The notes: generated by a model from the sequence alone, not told the origin. Positions 8,638 to 16,686 are shown, counted from the stretch's first letter. The stretch is 64,000 nt of DNA from Porphyromonas sp. COT-290 OH3588 (GCF_000769075.1 NZ_JRFC01000014.1:520296-584295); one strand, 5' to 3'. Made by a program: numbers and translations.

Positions 8638-8977
8638 AGTATAATATTTGGTATTCGGTAAAAGTTATAGAAAGGCACAAGCTTCACCAACAAGTCGTCC
8701 TTTAAACCACCTTTTAGTTTTTAATATTTCGCAAACCAACCAGCTCGTGAACTTATCGTTTATAGCAGGATACTTGCAGATTTTCATAATTAAAAGCCCT
8801 ATAAAAAACCTTTATCAGCCTGCAATTTGTCAGGCGTGCCGAACCTATCTCACTCACTCTGAAAATTGGTCGTCGATAAAATAGACTGGAAGAAATTCGA
8901 TGTTGCTTCTCGCTCTTTTTTATTGTCAGAACAATGCTAGCCCCATTATATATTAACTAAGCTCATATTAACTAAGC
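8638..8977. other. Gene-free stretch with a 15-base tandem duplication
   Basis: AT-rich DNA between the orphan gene and the convergent small gene. The open frames here are short, lack family features and are judged not to be genes. At 8731-8740 the sequence GCAAACCAAC (reverse GTTGGTTTGC) resembles the CTnDOT attachment core. TATTAACTAAGCTCA occurs twice in tandem (8951-8965 and 8966-8980), the second copy containing the stop codon of the minus-strand gene. Confidence 0.55.
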
Positions 8978-9223
8978 TCAGCCCTCATCGTATTCTTCCC
9001 AATCGTCATATTCATTTTGATATTCGTCAAGACGCTCTTCGTTGTCTATTTTTTCTTCATATAGATTGTCTAATTCATCCTCCCAACTTTGTACAATGTA
9101 GCTAGGAACATCGTCAGAGGCATTGTCAATTAAATCCCTCAAGTCTGAGATTCGTCTCTCAATTCTCTCAATACTTTCTTCAAGGATTGAAATTTGTTCC
9201 TGTAATTCATCCAATCTACTCAT
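8978..9223 (-). CDS. Small acidic coiled-coil protein of unknown function
   Basis: An 81-residue protein whose first 35 residues form a heptad-like coiled coil (LDELQEQISILEESIERIER). The tail is strongly acidic and Tyr-rich (EYQNEYDDWEEYDEG). No signal or membrane segment. It stands alone on the minus strand, convergent with the orphan gene, with a promoter candidate 31 bases upstream of its ATG. Function unknown; it could be a structural or binding partner, but no relative is recognised. Confidence 0.65.
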   Translation of the reverse strand: MSRLDELQEQISILEESIERIERRISDLRDLIDNASDDVPSYIVQSWEDELDNLYEEKIDNEERLDEYQNEYDDWEEYDEG

Positions 9224-9253
9224 AGTTTTATTGCTTTAATGAGAACTATATGT

Positions 9254-9261
9254 CAAAGGTA
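9254..9261 (-). promoter_or_regulatory. Promoter (-7 element) for the coiled-coil gene
   Basis: On the minus strand the site reads TACCTTTG, an exact match to TAnnTTTG, 31 bases before the ATG at 9223. The -33 element is not clear. Confidence 0.5.
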
Positions 9262-9328
9262 GAATTATTTTGCCATTATCATGACAATAGATGTAAGATA
9301 AATTAGAATCCTTAATAGGGGTTTCTTT

Positions 9329-9370
9329 GCTACTTTCTTTGTCCGCCCGAAGCTCACGAAAGAAAGTAGC
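9329..9370 (-). terminator. Hairpin at the end of the minus-strand operon
   Basis: Perfect 12-base inverted repeat, GCTACTTTCTTT (9329-9340) with AAAGAAAGTAGC (9359-9370) and an 18-base loop. It lies 24 bases beyond the last gene of the PcfJ/PcfK operon. There is no good T-run on the minus strand, so it may stabilise the transcript end rather than be a classical intrinsic terminator. Confidence 0.6.
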
Positions 9371-9393
9371 GGTTGGCAAATCCGCCGACTGCT

Positions 9394-9624
9394 TTATTCT
9401 GTCTGTTCTTCTCGAATGGTTATCTGCATCGTCCTTACATCGGGGTGAGAGGAGAAAGCCCAATTTATCTCCTCATCAGGCAAAGTGCTATAAATGCTTC
9501 CGCCCATTATTAACCCACAATCTTGTCGGACTTTCTGCCGTGCTTCCACCTTGCTTTCGGCAACTACTTCAAACACTCCCTCGAAACTGTACTGCGTTCG
9601 TACTCTATAAACTTTCTTATTCAT
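9394..9624 (-). CDS. Small hypothetical protein of the conjugative element
   Basis: A 76-residue soluble protein (KVYRVRTQYSFEGVFEVVAE, then SKVEARQKVRQDCG) with the look of a small alpha/beta fold. It is the last gene of the minus-strand operon and starts 4 bases after the previous gene. Small proteins of this kind are common in the accessory operon of Bacteroidota conjugative elements, but I cannot assign a function. Its codon use matches the operon and not the orphan gene at 7330. Confidence 0.65.
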   Translation of the reverse strand: MNKKVYRVRTQYSFEGVFEVVAESKVEARQKVRQDCGLIMGGSIYSTLPDEEINWAFSSHPDVRTMQITIREEQTE

Positions 9625-9628
9625 ATAC

Positions 9629-9883
9629 TCAGAACTCGACCTTTAATAATCTGTGTTCCATTGGCTTGCCATTTGATAGTTTGCGGTGGGTAAGCCAAAA
9701 ATGATGCGCTCCAAATCCATAGACAAAAAACTTATCAAGTTCTGTTTCTTCGGCAATCTTCTTGATGGCTACTCTTAGTCCCTCCTCGTTGGCAGAGAGA
9801 GTAATGGCATTGATTACCCTTATAAGGATATGGGGCATCTCGTCCACCCAATTGCATACGATGCTTTCTATTTCTGCTTTCAT
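9629..9883 (-). CDS. Small hypothetical protein of the conjugative element
   Basis: An 84-residue soluble protein (IESIVCNWVDEMPHILIRVI and VYGFGAHHFWLTHRKL). No recognised domain, signal peptide or membrane span. It lies 27 bases after the PcfJ-like gene and 4 bases before the next small gene, so it is co-transcribed with them. Function unknown. Confidence 0.62.
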   Translation of the reverse strand: MKAEIESIVCNWVDEMPHILIRVINAITLSANEEGLRVAIKKIAEETELDKFFVYGFGAHHFWLTHRKLSNGKPMEHRLLKVEF

Positions 9884-9910
9884 ATTCTGTGATGTTTGGG
9901 TGATTGTTGC

Positions 9911-11185
9911 TTATGCTGTCGCTCTCATTCTCTGCCTTATCAGTTTGCGGTTGGCATTGACAAGATTGATAATTTGGTCGTGGTATTCCGTATTTTGATT
10001 GCATAGTCCACGACTTTGCACCACTTTGAACGTATCCAAATTGACCTCAATCGTTTCTATCCGTCTGCCCTCAATGGTAGCCGAAAGGATAAGCGAGTTC
10101 TCTTTGAGATAGTAGGCATTGTCGAATACGCAATGGTGCATTGCCACTCCCTCATCCAAAAATTCCCGCACGCTCTCCAAAACGTGGACTCGGATTGTGC
10201 CGTCCGTGAATGAGATACCGAAGAACTTGGATTTGAGTTCGTGGAAACGCTTCTCGTCCTCTATTGCTTTTTTGCGTCTCTTCTCCTTTTCTTCCTTTTC
10301 TCGTTGCCTGCGAAGTTCATTTTGTCTTAGGTCGTGTTCCCTATGCAGGTCAGTAGGGCAAACATACTTCGGGCTGTGTATGTCCTTGCCCAATCTCCGG
10401 AGCATATCTACGTAGTCGCACCATATCGAAATGTCCTCTATATTATAGCCGTTGCGAGTGGCGACTTTATAGGACTGCCAACAAGCATCAAATGTCCGTG
10501 AATTGTTAAGAAAGTATTTCAGATGTTCGGTTCTGCCTGCTTTCATCAATGTTTCCGCACGGCTGTCGGACAACAGGGCAGGAATGAGAACGGTTGGTTC
10601 GATGTCGTGAAAATCGTCTCTAAAACCATTTCTGTGGAGTGCTTCCGTTACCTTGAACTTCGGATATATCGGGGAGTATGATATATGGCGGTAGGCTTCG
10701 TTGTCGTTGCGGATTGCCATAGGCGAGCAATAAGAAAAGGTGTCGATGTATCTGCCCAATACTCTCTGAACGGCAATAATCGTCTTTCGTCCTTGTGCGT
10801 TCCACCAATACTGACCGATTTCAAAGATGTATGATGATGCCTTGCAACCTTTCTCCATTTCCACAAAAAGAAGAAACATTCTTAGTACTTGGTACTCTCC
10901 ACAAGTGGTAAGTATCGTAAAGTATTGCTTCTGTCTTATCTTGCGTTCAAAGGTTTCCTTAACCTGCAACCTTGCCCTACAATGAGGGCAGGTGCAAGTG
11001 TATTTCGACTTTTCCATTGTCCAACTATGACCGCAATCCATACACGTTGTACGACCTTTGGGAAGTCGATAGGCAAAGTGGTCTATACACCCTCTAAATG
11101 CCCACTTACATTGTGTCTTGGTTATCGGGCGTAAGTTCTGACTCTCGGCAAGTACTGCTTTCTCAAACTTGTTTCTTGGTTTCAT
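9911..11185 (-). CDS. PcfJ-like protein with zinc ribbon
   Basis: A 424-residue protein with a zinc-ribbon-like motif near the N-terminus (Cys48-x2-Cys51 and Cys66-x2-Cys69). A highly charged helix (about residues 290-325, rich in R/E/K) separates it from the C-terminal domain with VREFLDEGVAMHHCVFDNAY, the signature of PcfJ-like proteins. PcfJ was named from the pheromone plasmid pCF10 and occurs widely on mobile elements; its molecular role is not known to me. It follows the PcfK-like gene at 19 bases, the usual pairing. Confidence 0.82.
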   Translation of the reverse strand: MKPRNKFEKAVLAESQNLRPITKTQCKWAFRGCIDHFAYRLPKGRTTCMDCGHSWTMEKSKYTCTCPHCRARLQVKETFERKIRQKQYFTILTTCGEYQVLRMFLLFVEMEKGCKASSYIFEIGQYWWNAQGRKTIIAVQRVLGRYIDTFSYCSPMAIRNDNEAYRHISYSPIYPKFKVTEALHRNGFRDDFHDIEPTVLIPALLSDSRAETLMKAGRTEHLKYFLNNSRTFDACWQSYKVATRNGYNIEDISIWCDYVDMLRRLGKDIHSPKYVCPTDLHREHDLRQNELRRQREKEEKEKRRKKAIEDEKRFHELKSKFFGISFTDGTIRVHVLESVREFLDEGVAMHHCVFDNAYYLKENSLILSATIEGRRIETIEVNLDTFKVVQSRGLCNQNTEYHDQIINLVNANRKLIRQRMRATA

Positions 11186-11204
11186 ATTCGTTCGCTGTTT
11201 AGTA

Positions 11205-11618
11205 TTAAAATTCGAATAAGGAGGGTTGGAGTTGCTCCTCCGCCTGCTTCTCCGCTTTCGGTTTCTTAGCGGTAAGTTTGCGGTATTCCTCTGCTTGGTA
11301 TCGCTCGATAGCCTTTTTCCGTGCTTCCGCTTTCTCCTCTTCTGTGAGTTCGATAGTATGGTTTACCACGACTTGGCAGTTGATGGACGTGCCTACCTTG
11401 ATGTTATCCTCATCGTAATAATGCACGGCAAGGGAATATACCTCCTCATCAGACAGACCTGCACACTCCATTCTTTGGACTTCCGTCAAGATGTAGGTAA
11501 TGCACTCGTCTATGTTCTTGTTCTCCTTGCGGAAATTCCCTGCAAAGAGTTCATCGTATGATGCTCTTATTTCCAAATAGTTTTGGATAACGTCCTTGAA
11601 ATGTTCTGTACCTTTCAT
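11205..11618 (-). CDS. PcfK-like protein
   Basis: About 137 residues from the preferred ATG at 11618 (MKGTEHFKDVIQNYLEIRAS). The frame is open further upstream, to 11762, but that extension lies inside the next gene and has no family resemblance. The C-terminal half is strongly charged (LTEEEKAEARKKAIERYQAE) and ends LQPSLFEF. Size, composition and position directly before the PcfJ-like gene match the PcfK-like family of plasmids and conjugative elements. Function unknown; it may act with PcfJ. Confidence 0.78.
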   Translation of the reverse strand: MKGTEHFKDVIQNYLEIRASYDELFAGNFRKENKNIDECITYILTEVQRMECAGLSDEEVYSLAVHYYDEDNIKVGTSINCQVVVNHTIELTEEEKAEARKKAIERYQAEEYRKLTAKKPKAEKQAEEQLQPSLFEF

Positions 11619-11635
11619 TGTTTTTGTCTTTTTAA

Positions 11636-12226
11636 TCAATTGAATAATGTTCCGTTGGATAGAAATTCGTAGTTGTTGGCTTCGCAACTCTCTGCAAAGG
11701 CTTCCTCGCTGAGTTGGTATTCCATATCGTCCCTGCAAGCCTTGAAAAATCCATTCAAGCACCTGTCCATAAGTTCGTATAGGGTGGTATCATCGGGGGC
11801 TTTCAAAAAGTCGTATATGGGCTTCAATATCTCATAGTCCATACAATAGCCCGTCAATACGCAATCATTGGTAACAAATACACGACTTTTACGCTTTCTC
11901 TTGTAATTGTGCCTCCAAATGGTTTTGGGTATATACAAGTCGTTCCAATGGTTATTGACAAGGTATTTCAGTAGTCTAACCCCTTTCAAATTATCTTCTT
12001 CCTCGCTGTAATGAGAAGTGAAACGATACCAATAGGAATAATTATCGTATGACCATCTGTCCACCTTGATATTGAATATCTGTTCAAAGGCTTGCAATGT
12101 CTTTCGGTTTTCTTCGTCCCAACCATAGTTAAAATGTTCCACCCAATGGCTGTGTGCCTTTGCTTGTGCCTCTCTTGTCAGTTCGTGGAGGTTGTAAACC
12201 TCGTATGTTCTTGTTTCTATTCTCAT
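11636..12226 (-). CDS. Hypothetical protein of a mobile-element family
   Basis: A 196-residue soluble protein beginning RIETRTYEVYNLHELTREAQ, a start shared by a family found on phages and plasmids, and rich in Tyr, Trp and Asn (SYDNYSYWYRFTSHYSEEED). No catalytic motif is visible. It overlaps the previous gene by 4 bases (ATGA) and is followed 17 bases later by the PcfK-like gene. Similar proteins are sometimes labelled antitoxin-like in databases; nothing here supports that. Confidence 0.68.
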   Translation of the reverse strand: MRIETRTYEVYNLHELTREAQAKAHSHWVEHFNYGWDEENRKTLQAFEQIFNIKVDRWSYDNYSYWYRFTSHYSEEEDNLKGVRLLKYLVNNHWNDLYIPKTIWRHNYKRKRKSRVFVTNDCVLTGYCMDYEILKPIYDFLKAPDDTTLYELMDRCLNGFFKACRDDMEYQLSEEAFAESCEANNYEFLSNGTLFN

Positions 12227-12528
12227 ATCTGCTTGGTGTTGTCGGGGGTATTATTGATGATGTTTTCTCCATTGTCTGCAAAGACCTCAATAGTCGGGTT
12301 CCCTCCATTTTCCTCTACGGATAGGTGTTCGGAGGTTTCATATAAGGTCTCGTCGTCCATAATGATGACTTTCTCGTTGTCTTCAAAACAAAGTACATCC
12401 TCTCCCTGCCATGATTTGACAAGGGCAACGGCTTCCTCGTAATTCTCTGCTGTTACTTCAAAGTGGGTGCGCTCCCAACAAGTAACCTTTCTATCTTGGT
12501 AAAATCTGAATGCTTCCATCGCTCCCAC
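12223..12528 (-). CDS. Small acidic hypothetical protein
   Basis: A 101-residue protein with an N-terminal domain (FRFYQDRKVTCWERTHFEVT, then ENYEEAVALVKSW) and an acidic, Asn-rich tail. The start could be the ATG at 12528 or the one 9 bases later (MEAFRF). The AENYEEA pattern resembles short proteins that remodel substrates by a single alpha/beta domain, but no family is recognised. It begins 2 bases after the preceding gene and overlaps the next by 4 bases. Confidence 0.62.
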   Translation of the reverse strand: MGAMEAFRFYQDRKVTCWERTHFEVTAENYEEAVALVKSWQGEDVLCFEDNEKVIIMDDETLYETSEHLSVEENGGNPTIEVFADNGENIINNTPDNTKQI

Positions 12529-12530
12529 TA

Positions 12531-12749
12531 TTAGATTGTTGCTAAAATGATTTCTTGGATATGAATAGGTTCAACTTCTGAGAAGAGATAGAGGATAAAT
12601 TCCTTTCTGTCCTTCCGATTGAGTTCTTTGTATAATTCCCTAAAGGCGGATATATTCCCATTGAGGTAAACCGATACCATATACTCGAAAATGTTATCTA
12701 CCTCGTAGTATCTGCATTGCTGTGCGATAGTTTTACTTCTTCTTTTCAT
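12531..12749 (-). CDS. Small hypothetical protein of the conjugative element
   Basis: A 72-residue protein with a basic start (MKRRSKTIAQQCRYYEVDNI) and a helical remainder (NISAFRELYKELNRKDRKEF). No motif or membrane span. It follows the small membrane gene after 12 bases and precedes the next gene by 2 bases, so it belongs to the same transcript. Function unknown. Confidence 0.6.
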   Translation of the reverse strand: MKRRSKTIAQQCRYYEVDNIFEYMVSVYLNGNISAFRELYKELNRKDRKEFILYLFSEVEPIHIQEIILATI

Positions 12750-12761
12750 ATGGATAAATGT

Positions 12762-12971
12762 TTATGAGATAAGCAACCAAAATATTCCCCCGACAATGAA
12801 TAGATAGGTCAGTATGTAGACCACAATTGCCAGTGTGATGGCAAAGAGTAGCCGAACGATGTATTTCCCCAGCCATAGTCCTGCAAGCCAAAGCCAAAGA
12901 CTGCCGCCCAAGAGGGATGAGCCGATGAGGGCAAGTGTTCCCCAAATCAAGGTTTTGTATCTCAGTTTCAT
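12762..12971 (-). CDS. Small membrane protein, first gene of the minus-strand operon
   Basis: A 69-residue, very hydrophobic protein with two predicted membrane spans (about residues 8-32 and 40-68, joined by GLWLGKYIVR). It is the first gene of the operon running to 9394. No promoter matching TAnnTTTG is seen upstream on the minus strand. The size and two-span topology are compatible with an entry-exclusion or holin-like role, but nothing specific supports either. Confidence 0.65.
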   Translation of the reverse strand: MKLRYKTLIWGTLALIGSSLLGGSLWLWLAGLWLGKYIVRLLFAITLAIVVYILTYLFIVGGIFWLLIS

Positions 12972-13606
12972 CTTGTCTGTTTTTTGATTTTATGCGGATT
13001 CTTGAGGTGAGGGAGTTGAGTTTCCATTTTTCTTTTTCTCTGTCCTCGCGTTTCCGACATTTTTTTTGCGTATTTCCGTCGGGTCGGTCGTTTTCGTTTC
13101 AAGGCGATAAAAAGGTAGGGGGCAAGGACAACAAGGTTTAGGGCAAGAATACTACCTGAAGAATGAAGTGTGGAGATTGTTGCCCTGACGGCTTGCCGCT
13201 TGACCTTTTTGGCCGTCAGACGCCGAAGCTACCTTTGCCGAAGAGAACGAAGACCGATCCCGAAGCGAATACATAAAGTAGAAAGTGGAGTGGAACAACG
13301 CATAGGACAGAGTGAAAAAAATGAAAGGCAGTCTTCACAAGTAAGACTGCCACAACAATCAGCAATAAGACGAAAAAATAGAATCAGCTGACTGGATAGA
13401 GAGCCGTCAGAAAAGAAAAACAGAGAAAGTTTCGTCTTTCTCCGTAGATAGTATTACCTTTGAAGTAGGTTATTCAAGGTACACAAAGCATTGTATATTA
13501 TTGCAGAAGATAGGTCGCTAAATCATTACCTACTGCATTTCATGACTCATTCGACTGTTGATAGCCAATTACTTATGCCTAAATGATAGATTTTAGTTAA
13601 AAATAC
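12972..13606. other. Gene-free terminal segment of the conjugative element
   Basis: Over 600 bases between the last element gene and the proposed right end. Open frames here show no protein-like composition. Visible structure: a hairpin CTGACGGC (13185-13192) with GCCGTCAG (13212-13219); a second, GGCAGTCTT (13327-13335) with AAGACTGCC (13343-13351); a plus-strand TACCTTTG at 13230-13237 and another at 13455-13462, both matching the promoter -7 element with no gene behind them. Such DNA could hold a small RNA, oriT or protein-binding sites for excision. Confidence 0.5.
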
Positions 13607-13616
13607 GCAAACGAAC
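13607..13616 (-). other. Candidate right attachment site (attR core) of the element
   Basis: On the minus strand the site reads GTTCGTTTGC, 9 of 10 bases identical to the CTnDOT core GTANNTTTGC. It lies exactly where similarity between the chromosomal repeat copy (13621-13933) and its four full-length relatives breaks off, which places the element-chromosome junction within a few bases of 13,620. The other end is outside the window, so the core repeat cannot be confirmed here. Confidence 0.55.
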
Positions 13617-13620
13617 TACA

Positions 13621-13933
13621 CTTAAATTTTATCAAACAAGGTGGTAGTTTATAAAGCTCTGAGGGGTGCCCGCAAGAAATAGAAGGGAAGAACGACTGGG
13701 ACTGATGGACCAATCCTCCCCAATATGTCCATTAATCCGCCAAGATTGATGGGGAGAAATACCAAAAAGTGTGCCATAGGCTTATCAAGCCAGCCCAGAA
13801 AACAAAATAAAGCACTCATCATAAGCAAGTTGCACGAACGCTATTTAAGAGGGGTATTTCCGTTGCTCTGGAGCTAAGTGCCCAAACAAGAGAGGACGCA
13901 GTCTAGAGCCTCCTAGGCGGCAAATATGAGGGC
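13621..13933 (-). repeat. Dispersed repeat copy A (truncated, 313 bases)
   Basis: Reverse-orientation copy of the repeat family described under copy B. It contains module 1 (reverse complement starts CCTCATATTTGCCGCCTAGG at 13933) and module 2 with inverted-repeat arms GGACTGATGGAC (13699-13710) and GTCCATTAATCC (13727-13738). About 42 bases of the distal end are missing; the break coincides with the right end of the conjugative element. Confidence 0.85.
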
Positions 13934-14121
13934 TAGGCCGTTGGCTAGGCTAGGCCTCAATTCGCAGCCGAATTAGCCCAAAAGTGTTATAGAGTGTAAA
14001 CCCCCAAATCCTCAGAATCCGCCCTTTCGTAACATGATGATACTCCTCTCCCAGCTATCCCCATTAGTAGGTATTTTCTTGCTCGGCTCAAAGCGAATTA
14101 AGAACAAAGACGGCATTTCTA

Positions 14122-14129
14122 TACTTTTG
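14122..14129 (+). promoter_or_regulatory. Promoter (-7 element) for feoAB, almost touching the start codon
   Basis: TACTTTTG matches TAnnTTTG and ends 6 bases before the feoB ATG at 14136. Transcription would start at or within a few bases of the ATG, implying a leaderless or very short-leader mRNA. No obvious Fur box is seen. Confidence 0.5.
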
Positions 14130-14135
14130 TAGTAT

Positions 14136-16670
14136 ATGAATTTATCAGAGCTTAGACAAGGTGAGCGAGCCGTCATACTCAGAGTACATGGCTCGGGGCA
14201 GTTTCGCAAGAGAATCCTAGAGATGGGGTTCGTCCAAGGGAAGGAAGTTTTAGCCGTGCAGGGCGCCCCTCTGCGTGACCCAATGCACTACAAGATATTG
14301 GGCTATGACGTTTCTCTAAGACTAGAGGACGCTCGGCAAATAGAGATTAGACCGCTCGAGGCTCTCGCTCAAGAAGCGCCAGAGAGTACAGAGCTACCCA
14401 CCGGGGTGCCGGAGGGCTGGGGTACGGACAAGATAGGGCGCACACACACCTCGGCAAGAGCTAAGCGCCAGAAGCTACGCATCGCACTGATAGGCAACCC
14501 CAACTGCGGCAAGACTTCGCTTTTTAACCAAGCCAGTGGTGCGCACGAGCATGTCGGCAACTATAGTGGCGTGACCGTCGAGGCCAAGACGGGACACATA
14601 GACTATCGGGGCTATCGCATCGAGATCATCGACCTACCGGGGTCGTACTCTCTCTCGCCGTATAGCCCAGAGGAGCTCTATATCCGCAACTTCCTCAGCG
14701 GAGATTTGCGCCCAGACCTTGTACTCAACGTACTTGACACGACCAACCTAGAGCGCAACCTCTACCTAACGCTCCAAATCAAGGAAATGGGGCTACCTGT
14801 CGTGGCAGCCCTCAATATGTTTGACGAGTTTGCCGAGCGCAAGGAGTTCCTCAACTACCCCAAACTGGCTCGCCTGATCGGCGTACCGATGATCCCAACA
14901 GTCTGCCGTACAGGGCTGGGGTTAGAGGCTCTATTCGACCAGATAATACAAATATGGGAGGGAATCCGCTCGGTCGACCCACAAGTCGTAGACCCCGAGC
15001 AGGGACAGATCCGTCCGTTACAGATCAACTATGGACTCACGCTAGAGGGACAGATCTCAACGCTACAACGCAAAATCCTAGACCACCTACCTATCGCCAA
15101 CGAGCTAGAGGCACGCCACATCGCGATCAAGCTACTTGAGGGGGACGAACCCATCGCGCGTGAGCTGATGAACCGCTACCCCAAGGGTGCTTTCGTTATC
15201 TCCGCCCGAGATTATGCCCTCAAGAGCATCAAGGAGGAGCTCGGCGAGCGAGATGCAGAGGAGCTGATAACGGACGCTCGCTACGGCTTCATCTCAGGAG
15301 CTCTGAGAGAGACCTACAAACCCAACAAGCACCGAGGGCAGACACTTACCGACCGCATAGACCATATCGTCACGCATAGGCTGTGGGGCTTCCCGATCTT
15401 CCTGCTACTCATGTATATCATGTTTGAGGCAACCTTTACTCTGGGAGCGTATCCGATGGACTGGATCGAGGCAGGCGTAGAGGCGATAGGCAATGCCGTA
15501 CGTGGATTGATGAGCGACGGCCCCCTCAAAGACCTGATCGTAGATGGCATCATCGCTGGGGTTGGTGGGGTCATTGTCTTCCTGCCCAATATCCTAATCC
15601 TCTATCTATTCATCGCGATCTTTGAGGATAGTGGCTATATGGCCCGTGCCGCCTTCATCATGGATAAGCTGATGCACCGCATGGGGTTGCATGGCAAGAG
15701 CTTCATTCCGCTGATTATGGGCTTCGGGTGCAACGTGCCTGCCGTTATGGCCACACGCACCATCGAGAGTCGCAAGAGCCGCATCATCACGATGCTGGTA
15801 CTTCCCTTCATGAGTTGCTCGGCACGCCTACCCGTATATATTCTGCTGGCAGGGGCGCTGCTCCCCAACTACGCAGGCTTAGTCCTCTTCGCCCTATATA
15901 TAATAGGTATCTTGATCGCTGTAGTGAGTGCACGAGTAATGCGCAGCACCTACTTCCGAGGCGAGGACGTGCCATTCGTCATGGAGCTACCTCCGTATCG
16001 TATGCCTACGCTCCGCTCCGTAGTCAGGCATATGTGGAATAGAGCCAAGCAGTATCTGCACAAAATGGGGACTGTGATCCTAGTGGCCTCTATCGCCATT
16101 TGGTTCTTGGGCTACTTCCCTCGCCAGAGCGAGGCTGAGGTAAGGCTGGAGCAGCAGATCGAGCAGGTAGAGCAGAGTGACCAACTAAGCGAACAGGAGC
16201 GAGAGCAACAAGTGGCAGAGCTAACGGCTCAACACGAGCAGTACCACCAAGAGAACTCGTATATCGGTCGCCTCGGTAAGCTCACCGAACCAATCATCGA
16301 GCCTCTAGGCTTCGACTGGAAGATGGGTATCAGTCTGCTCTCGGGTCTTGCCGCCAAGGAGATCGTCGTCAGCACACTAGGAGTTATCTATACGGGCAAC
16401 CCAGACGACAGTGAGGAGGCACAGCAGGTACTCTCCGAGCGTATTCGCACCGAGCGGCGTGCCGACGGCTCTCCAAGCTTCACGCCTCTAGTTGCTTTCG
16501 GCTTTATGATCTTTGTGCTGATTTACTTCCCTTGCGTGGCTACAATCATCGCCATAGCACGAGAGTCGGGTTCGTGGCGCTGGGGAGCATTCTCCGTGAT
16601 ATATTCTTGTTCTCTGGCTTGGCTTATGAGTTTCGCTGTCTATCAGATAGGGCGACTACTTATGGGCTAG
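14136..16670 (+). CDS. feoB: FeoA-FeoB fusion, ferrous iron transporter
   Basis: An 844-residue protein in which an N-terminal FeoA-like SH3 domain (residues 1-75) is fused to FeoB. The G domain follows: G1 GNPNCGKT at residues 120-127, then the DLPGSYSLS loop, NVLDTTN, and a base-recognition element at ALNMFDE. The C-terminal membrane region has gate motifs (ARAAFIMDKLMHRMGLHGKS, then GFGCNVPAVMATRT). A charged Gln/Glu-rich loop (EVRLEQQIEQVEQSDQLSEQ) interrupts the last helices. It imports Fe2+ across the inner membrane. The fusion is common in Bacteroidota. Followed at 16 bases by a Cys-rich partner gene. Confidence 0.96.
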   Translation: MNLSELRQGERAVILRVHGSGQFRKRILEMGFVQGKEVLAVQGAPLRDPMHYKILGYDVSLRLEDARQIEIRPLEALAQEAPESTELPTGVPEGWGTDKIGRTHTSARAKRQKLRIALIGNPNCGKTSLFNQASGAHEHVGNYSGVTVEAKTGHIDYRGYRIEIIDLPGSYSLSPYSPEELYIRNFLSGDLRPDLVLNVLDTTNLERNLYLTLQIKEMGLPVVAALNMFDEFAERKEFLNYPKLARLIGVPMIPTVCRTGLGLEALFDQIIQIWEGIRSVDPQVVDPEQGQIRPLQINYGLTLEGQISTLQRKILDHLPIANELEARHIAIKLLEGDEPIARELMNRYPKGAFVISARDYALKSIKEELGERDAEELITDARYGFISGALRETYKPNKHRGQTLTDRIDHIVTHRLWGFPIFLLLMYIMFEATFTLGAYPMDWIEAGVEAIGNAVRGLMSDGPLKDLIVDGIIAGVGGVIVFLPNILILYLFIAIFEDSGYMARAAFIMDKLMHRMGLHGKSFIPLIMGFGCNVPAVMATRTIESRKSRIITMLVLPFMSCSARLPVYILLAGALLPNYAGLVLFALYIIGILIAVVSARVMRSTYFRGEDVPFVMELPPYRMPTLRSVVRHMWNRAKQYLHKMGTVILVASIAIWFLGYFPRQSEAEVRLEQQIEQVEQSDQLSEQEREQQVAELTAQHEQYHQENSYIGRLGKLTEPIIEPLGFDWKMGISLLSGLAAKEIVVSTLGVIYTGNPDDSEEAQQVLSERIRTERRADGSPSFTPLVAFGFMIFVLIYFPCVATIIAIARESGSWRWGAFSVIYSCSLAWLMSFAVYQIGRLLMG

Positions 16671-16686
16671 AAATATTGAGATTGAT

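Noticed and set aside
8648-8884. A 78-residue frame after the orphan gene
   Set aside because: AT-rich filler composition, no motif; possibly remnant DNA.
13170-13391. A 73-residue open frame in the terminal segment of the element
   Set aside because: Arg-rich, low-information composition, no start context, and it covers the hairpins.
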